Shown: piece after piece, positions 59,802 through 64,000 of the stretch
How the letters are laid out: every line of letters begins with the position of its first letter
How positions within the stretch are numbered: the stretch's first letter is position 1
Source of the DNA: Thalassospira sp. HF15
GTDB lineage: Bacteria; Pseudomonadota; Alphaproteobacteria; Rhodospirillales; Thalassospiraceae
Assembly (NCBI RefSeq): GCF_011806525.1
Contig: NZ_JAAVKI010000003.1
Coordinates: forward strand, 186,001 to 250,000
Direction: 5' to 3'
Length of the DNA: 64,000 nucleotides
Program-made: the position numbers and the translations under genes
Notes under the pieces: generated by a model
Databases searched by the model: none
The model's input: the letters and a program-made list of their open reading frames with translations, nothing else
Told to the model about the DNA's origin: nothing

Positions 59802-60605
59802 TTAGCTACTGGTAAGCTGCTCGATGATCGCACCCTGACCGTCAAGGGCTGCTGCGATCAAATAGCCACCTCGTCCCGCCCCGCCGTCCAGCGACAGGGT
59901 AAATTCACGTTCCTGCAAACCAGCTTGCCCCTGAGACGCCCCCCGGACAATCCGCGCGCAGTCGTAATAACGTTCGGTAATGGCTTCAAACATAGATCCG
60001 CCCCACCAGAAAGTATCGGTCTGACCGGTGAGTGGCCGCGATCCATCAAGTCCGGTATGGACAAAGATCAGACGCCCATCCGTTGAATAGGCAGCATGTT
60101 TAAGATCCGACAGCAACGCGTTGTGGCCGCTATGGCGTCGCACGGCATCGGCAAATGCCGATGTCCACTGTGAAATCGCATGTGCGCCCTGATACATGGT
60201 CCTTTGGACATTGGCTGGATCAAAGCCATAGGCCTGCACCGTTCCGGCAATGCCGCGGGTTAGCATCCAGTCAAATACTTCTCCGGGGTTCGGGGCAAAC
60301 TGGATCTGCTGTAACTTGGACAGCATTTCTTCGGCCGCACCGCGCAGGAAGGCGATATCAGCGATATCAACGCCGTCTCTGGCGATGAAAAAGCGACGAA
60401 ACAGTAACAATTCATTGATGGTGGCAATGACGTTTTCTGCGGTGCCATCGCCCCAGTAATTGCCAAGATAGACGAGCTTGTCACCCGGCTTGATGCGTTG
60501 CGCAAGTTTCTGATGAACAGCACTTAATGCGCCTTGGTCACCATTGATTGCACCAACGACCCAGATTCGCTCAGCCGGCTTGATTGGCGCCAGAACTGTA
60601 CTCAT
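59802..60605 (-). CDS. PPP-phosphatase-like protein without metal ligands
   Basis: A 267-residue protein colinear with bacterial PPP/calcineurin-like Ser/Thr phosphatases, but with the metal-binding motifs replaced: GDIHG reads GAING (residues 18-22), GDYIDRG reads GNYWGDG (48-54), GNHE reads GAAE (89-92) and the late HGHT region reads RGASQ. FVHAGI stays as FVHTGL. Fold and motif order are kept. It is probably a pseudophosphatase used as a binding or regulatory protein. The start at 60605 (MSTVLAP) is preferred. It lies downstream of carD, separated by a terminator. Confidence 0.8.
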   Translation of the reverse strand: MSTVLAPIKPAERIWVVGAINGDQGALSAVHQKLAQRIKPGDKLVYLGNYWGDGTAENVIATINELLLFRRFFIARDGVDIADIAFLRGAAEEMLSKLQQIQFAPNPGEVFDWMLTRGIAGTVQAYGFDPANVQRTMYQGAHAISQWTSAFADAVRRHSGHNALLSDLKHAAYSTDGRLIFVHTGLDGSRPLTGQTDTFWWGGSMFEAITERYYDCARIVRGASQGQAGLQEREFTLSLDGGAGRGGYLIAAALDGQGAIIEQLTSS

Positions 60606-60631
60606 CGCTGTAACCTGCCCAAAACAAAAAT

Positions 60632-60667
60632 AAAACCGGCCCAAGCGTATCGTGCGGGCCGGTTTTT
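60632..60667 (-). terminator. Terminator of carD
   Basis: AAAACCGGCCC/GGGCCGGTTTT, a perfect 11-bp stem; on the minus strand it is followed by ATTTTTGTTTT. Confidence 0.9.
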
Positions 60668-60697
60668 ATAAATAGTTGTCTGAAGGGGCCTTCGCAA

Positions 60698-61198
60698 TCA
60701 GGCTGCCTTCTGCAAAAGCTTTTCAAGCTTACCTGACGCCTTGTCCTTGTCGATTTTTTCAATCGCAGCCAGTTCGTCCACGAGGCGCTCAAAGGCAGCT
60801 TCATAAATCTGACGTTCAGAGAAGGACTGTTCCGGCTGGGTCGCGCTGCGGTGAAGGTCGCGCACGACTTCAGCGATCGAAACCGGGTCACCTGAATTGA
60901 TCTTCGCTTCATATTCCTGCGCGCGGCGGGACCACATGGTACGTTTAACGCGCGCGCGGCCCTTAAGGGTAATCAGCGCGGAGTCCATCTGCTTTTTCGA
61001 GGAAAGCTTGCGCAGACCGGAGTTGCCAACCTTGTTCACCGGCACGCGCAAGGTCATGCGGCTCGATTCAAAGGTAATCACATAAAGGCGTAATTCCTGC
61101 CCCGCAATTTCCTGGGTTTCCAGGCCATCGACACAGCCAACACCATGTGCGGGGTAAACAACGTAATCGCCAACAGCAAACGGCAACTTATCCGACAT
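60698..61198 (-). CDS. carD: CarD family transcriptional regulator
   Basis: CarD, 166 residues, binds RNA polymerase beta through an N-terminal Tudor-like domain (FAVGDYVVYPAHGVGCV) and stabilises open complexes with its helical C-terminal domain, controlling rRNA and stress transcription. The ATG at 61198 has AAGGA upstream; a TTG directly before it is the alternative. It lies downstream of fdxA on the same strand. Confidence 0.95.
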   Translation of the reverse strand: MSDKLPFAVGDYVVYPAHGVGCVDGLETQEIAGQELRLYVITFESSRMTLRVPVNKVGNSGLRKLSSKKQMDSALITLKGRARVKRTMWSRRAQEYEAKINSGDPVSIAEVVRDLHRSATQPEQSFSERQIYEAAFERLVDELAAIEKIDKDKASGKLEKLLQKAA

Positions 61199-61508
61199 CA
61201 AGCATCCTTCCGGCCCAATCAGGCCTGGTCATTCAACTGCAACACTACAGAACCAGCGACGCAAAGAGCTTCACGCGACCAAGCTTTTTGGCAAAGTCGC
61301 GGTTCAGACAGGGAATTCAAATACGGAAATCCGACATTTCGGAACGAGCCTGTCGAGCCCTTAGCGCGAATTGTGGACAATAACACAACACGTCATCAGT
61401 TTACAGGTATTTTCCCGGCGACCCGTTCAATGCAGCCATGCGCGAAACCCACTGGCGCGAACCAGTGGGTCAAAAATCGCATGTAATATCCGTGGGTTAG
61501 CCCAGGAA
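61199..61508. other. Intergenic region between fdxA and carD
   Basis: About 310 bases with no supported gene. It holds one hairpin near the fdxA end (listed separately) and presumably the carD promoter. I saw nothing else. Confidence 0.5.
61447..61470 (-). terminator. Hairpin after fdxA
   Basis: ACCCACTGG/CCAGTGGGT, a perfect 9-bp stem with a 6-base loop, 39 bases past the fdxA stop; followed by TTTCGCG only, so termination is probably weak. Confidence 0.6.
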
Positions 61509-61844
61509 TCAATCGCCAGTTCCGGGTGCTTCGGACAGCATTTCTGTTTTGCCCGATTTGCCGTTCCATTCATCCGCATCCGCAGGCGCGTCGCCTTTGC
61601 GGGTGATATTCGGCCAAACTTCTGCGAATTTACGGTTGATCTCCAACCAGTTATCCAGATTCGGCTCGGTATCGGGAATAATCGCTTCGGCAGGGCATTC
61701 CGGTTCGCAGACGCCGCAATCAATGCATTCATCAGGGTGAATCACCAGAAAGTTTTCACCTTCATAGAAGCAATCGACGGGGCAAACCTCGACGCAGTCC
61801 TGATACTTACACTTGATGCAGTTTTCTGTCACCACATAGGTCAT
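61509..61844 (-). CDS. fdxA: 7Fe ferredoxin FdxA
   Basis: FdxA, 111 residues, a soluble electron carrier with a [3Fe-4S] and a [4Fe-4S] cluster. The first cysteine set is [17 protein letters not shown] (from Cys9) and the second is [12 protein letters not shown], followed by the long C-terminal tail usual for alphaproteobacterial FdxA. The start [10 protein letters not shown] at 61844 is the family standard. Partner enzymes are not in the window. Confidence 0.96.
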   Translation of the reverse strand: MTYVVTENCIKCKYQDCVEVCPVDCFYEGENFLVIHPDECIDCGVCEPECPAEAIIPDTEPNLDNWLEINRKFAEVWPNITRKGDAPADADEWNGKSGKTEMLSEAPGTGD

Positions 61845-62157
61845 GGTGTAACTCCGTACAGGTTGCGGGGCCAGATTGCGGCTGCACCCGCTTTCGGCCG
61901 TGTTCTCTCTCGGGAATTGGGTTATCACGCACTGCTGTTGTGTGCAACTCCAATAAAACCCTAATTTTTTGCGTAGTATAATGTCTGTTTGGCACTGACC
62001 TGACGCTTAGAACACAAATCGATTGGGTCCGAGCCGGCTGCAGTGCAGCGCAGACCATACAGATTTCTCGTGGCTTTTCCAGTTCCTAAATGCCGCCGAG
62101 AATTGCTTTTGGCACCGCAAAGCCATAGTCTGCTTTGAAGGGGTTAAAACACACGAA
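61845..62157. other. Divergent promoter region of fdxA and the GGDEF/EAL gene
   Basis: A 313-base gap between divergent genes with no supported gene. It should hold both promoters; I could not assign clear -35/-10 boxes. Confidence 0.5.
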
Positions 62158-64000
62158 ATGGCGGGGTTTGGTTTGCCAGAAAAAGGCCTTGATCAACAAC
62201 GGCTTAGATGGCGCGATCGCTTGTCTGTCAGACAGGCGAGGATTGCGGTCGGGCTTACTTTGCTGATCGGCCTGATGTTTAGTGGCATTCAGATTATCTG
62301 GGATCTGCGCGAAGAACAGAACCTGATCGATCGCACAGTCAACCAGGTTCTCGCGACCTTACGCGAATCTGCTACCCAGGCCGCCTACGGTCTTGATGAA
62401 ACACTGGCCGCGCGCGTCGTTTCCGGCATTTTCGAATATGAGCCTGTCTATGAGGCTGAACTTCGTGACAATTTCGACAATGTCCTTGCCCGGAAGACCG
62501 AACAACCGATCAGCTCGAACCGCACCTTCCTGACCCAGATCATGTTCGGGGAAAACCAGGAATACGAAATCCAGCTCAACACTGACGGACCAAATGGGTT
62601 GGTTGGTCACCTGAGTGTGAAAATCGATACAGACCTGATCGCCGACGGTTTCCTGAACCGCGCATCGCGTATCCTTTTGTCGGGTGTCATGCGCAACTTG
62701 TTGCTTGGTCTGGTTCTGATGGCATTTTTCTATACCACACTGACCAAGCCTCTTCTGGGCATTGCAGCACAACTGCGCAACATCGATCCCGAAAAACCGG
62801 ACTCTGCGGCCATCGACATTCCGGCCAACCATGCGCGGAACGAACTGGGCCTGATCCTGCAAACGACGCGTGGGCTGATGGAGCGCGTTTCCTCCACACT
62901 CGAAAGATTGCTGGAAACCCAGCAAAAAGTACGCGATCGCGAAAGTCGTCTGAGCGCCATTGTCCAGAACGTTGCCGATGGCATTATGACCATCACGCCG
63001 AACGGTCACATCGTCGAATATAATGCGGCGACCAAAGAGATCCTTGGCATGATGCGTGATGAATCCCCAAAGGGCCGGACGCTTCATGAATTCCTGATGC
63101 CCCGTGCCATCCCCCTTCTTGAACACAGTCTTGAAGAACTGGCAGCGCAAGCACCCAGCGGCGAAACAGTCGAAAAGCGCTTCACGCTGCCAATTATTCG
63201 CGCCGATCAGAAGGAAATTGATATATCGATTGCCTTGCGCCTGATCCCCGACAGCGCCACACCACTGATGACGGCAGTAATCAACGACATTACCGTACGC
63301 AAGCGCTACGAGGAGCAACTGGTCTACATGGCCAATCATGACACGCTGACCAACCTGCCCAACCGCAGCATGCTTGAAAACAGCCTGTCAAAAGCCTTGC
63401 AAAACCATAAAGACAATGCGGCCGAACGAGTTGGTGCAACCGCGATCCTGTTTATCGACCTTGACCGTTTCAAGCTCATCAATGACAGCCTTGGACATGA
63501 TGTTGGCGACCTTTTGCTCAAGGCGGTTGCGCTTAGACTTCAAAAAGTCATTGGACGTCAGGAGATCGTCGGTCGATTGGGCGGTGACGAGTTCCTGATC
63601 ATTATTCCTGACCTCAAGGAAACACAGGATGCCGTCATCTTGTCGCAAGCCGTGCTGGATGCTCTAGCGCCAGCCTTTGACATCAAGGGACGTGTATTGT
63701 TCGTTACGCCATCCATCGGGATTGCTCTTTATCCATCAGATGGCGAAGATTTCCCGGCCCTGATGCGCAATGCCGACACGGCGATGTATAGCGCGAAATC
63801 CAGTGGTGGCGGCACCTATCACTTCTTCACCAAGACCATGAACGAAAGTGCCATGGCGCGTCTCGTGATTGAAAATGATCTGCGCGAGGCATTGGTAAAG
63901 GATGAGTTCGAGCTGCATTACCAGCCCAAGGTCGACTTGCGGACCAATCGGGTCTGCGGGCTCGAAGCCCTGATCCGCTGGAAGCAGCCCGGCCGGGGAT
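62158..64000 (+). CDS. GGDEF/EAL diguanylate cyclase/phosphodiesterase, cut at window end
   Basis: The gene runs off the window after about 614 codons. Two membrane helices (about 25-45 and 170-195) enclose a periplasmic sensor region. A HAMP-like helix and a PAS-like domain (about 260-380) follow (VADGIMTITPNGHIVEYNAA). The GGDEF domain has FIDLDRFKLINDSLGHDVGD and the intact motif GRLGGDEFLI, so c-di-GMP synthesis is plausible. The EAL domain starts with FELHYQPKV and EALIRW, where the window ends. The ATG at 62158 lacks a close ribosome binding site. Confidence 0.92.
   Translation, partial: MAGFGLPEKGLDQQRLRWRDRLSVRQARIAVGLTLLIGLMFSGIQIIWDLREEQNLIDRTVNQVLATLRESATQAAYGLDETLAARVVSGIFEYEPVYEAELRDNFDNVLARKTEQPISSNRTFLTQIMFGENQEYEIQLNTDGPNGLVGHLSVKIDTDLIADGFLNRASRILLSGVMRNLLLGLVLMAFFYTTLTKPLLGIAAQLRNIDPEKPDSAAIDIPANHARNELGLILQTTRGLMERVSSTLERLLETQQKVRDRESRLSAIVQNVADGIMTITPNGHIVEYNAATKEILGMMRDESPKGRTLHEFLMPRAIPLLEHSLEELAAQAPSGETVEKRFTLPIIRADQKEIDISIALRLIPDSATPLMTAVINDITVRKRYEEQLVYMANHDTLTNLPNRSMLENSLSKALQNHKDNAAERVGATAILFIDLDRFKLINDSLGHDVGDLLLKAVALRLQKVIGRQEIVGRLGGDEFLIIIPDLKETQDAVILSQAVLDALAPAFDIKGRVLFVTPSIGIALYPSDGEDFPALMRNADTAMYSAKSSGGGTYHFFTKTMNESAMARLVIENDLREALVKDEFELHYQPKVDLRTNRVCGLEALIRWKQPGRG

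Overview
The window reads as one chromosomal segment of a free-living alphaproteobacterium. Evidence is the GcrA-type cell-cycle regulator, PhaR, CarD, 7Fe ferredoxin FdxA, the ribF-ileS-lspA block followed by two M16 peptidases and mutL, and a PomAB-like motor pair. GC is moderate (by eye mid-50s percent). Order Rhodospirillales, possibly Thalassospira, is my best inference; I could not test it. Almost every gene is intact. I saw no rRNA, CRISPR array, insertion sequence, prophage or integrase.

Layout. 0.3-6.2 kb: phaR, an XRE-type regulator, then on the minus strand rplU-rpmA-obgE-proB (50S proteins, ribosome-assembly GTPase, proline synthesis), tRNA-Ser(CGA) and mntR. 6.3-12.3 kb: a Mn/Zn ABC importer divergent from mntR, then a secreted HExxH protein and a GNAT enzyme. 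12.7-16.0 kb: motA/motB-like stator genes followed by a pseudo-receiver/pentapeptide-repeat protein. 16.0-26.6 kb (minus): ribF-ileS-lspA-lipoprotein-M16-M16-mutL-GNAT. 26.7-34.0 kb: mixed housekeeping and hypothetical genes: a MaoC dehydratase, a methyltransferase, a sterol-desaturase-like enzyme, an M23 peptidase, a 40-aa membrane protein, an ACT-like protein, a Nudix enzyme, a degenerate B12-binding-like protein and an NnrU-like protein.

34.1-40.8 kb: gcrA, an MFS transporter with a divergent AraC regulator, then an AT-richer accessory stretch with two paralogous unknown proteins, a second AraC regulator and a DMT exporter. 40.8-46.7 kb (minus): ketopantoate-reductase-like protein, nitrilase-family amidohydrolase and a four-gene polyamine-type ABC importer. 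47.0-50.6 kb: glutaryl-CoA dehydrogenase, CoA-transferase and a divergent LysR regulator (glutarate/lysine breakdown). 50.6-53.2 kb: two overlapping unknown genes. 53.5-58.2 kb: homogentisate-dioxygenase-like enzyme, cupin, tRNA-Arg(CCT), PagL-type lipid A deacylase, proline iminopeptidase and a degenerate nuclease-like protein. 58.2-64.0 kb: M48 lipoprotein protease, a PPP-phosphatase-like protein lacking its metal ligands, carD, fdxA, and a GGDEF/EAL protein cut by the window end.

No large single undescribed system is obvious. The most unusual material is a set of apparently catalytically dead or repurposed domains (pseudo-receiver, pseudophosphatase, degenerate B12 domain, degenerate nuclease), a paralogous protein pair with a possible GcrA-like helical motif about 3 kb from gcrA itself, and the 50.6-53.2 kb unknown gene pair. 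All functional statements come from reading motifs; no database search was run.
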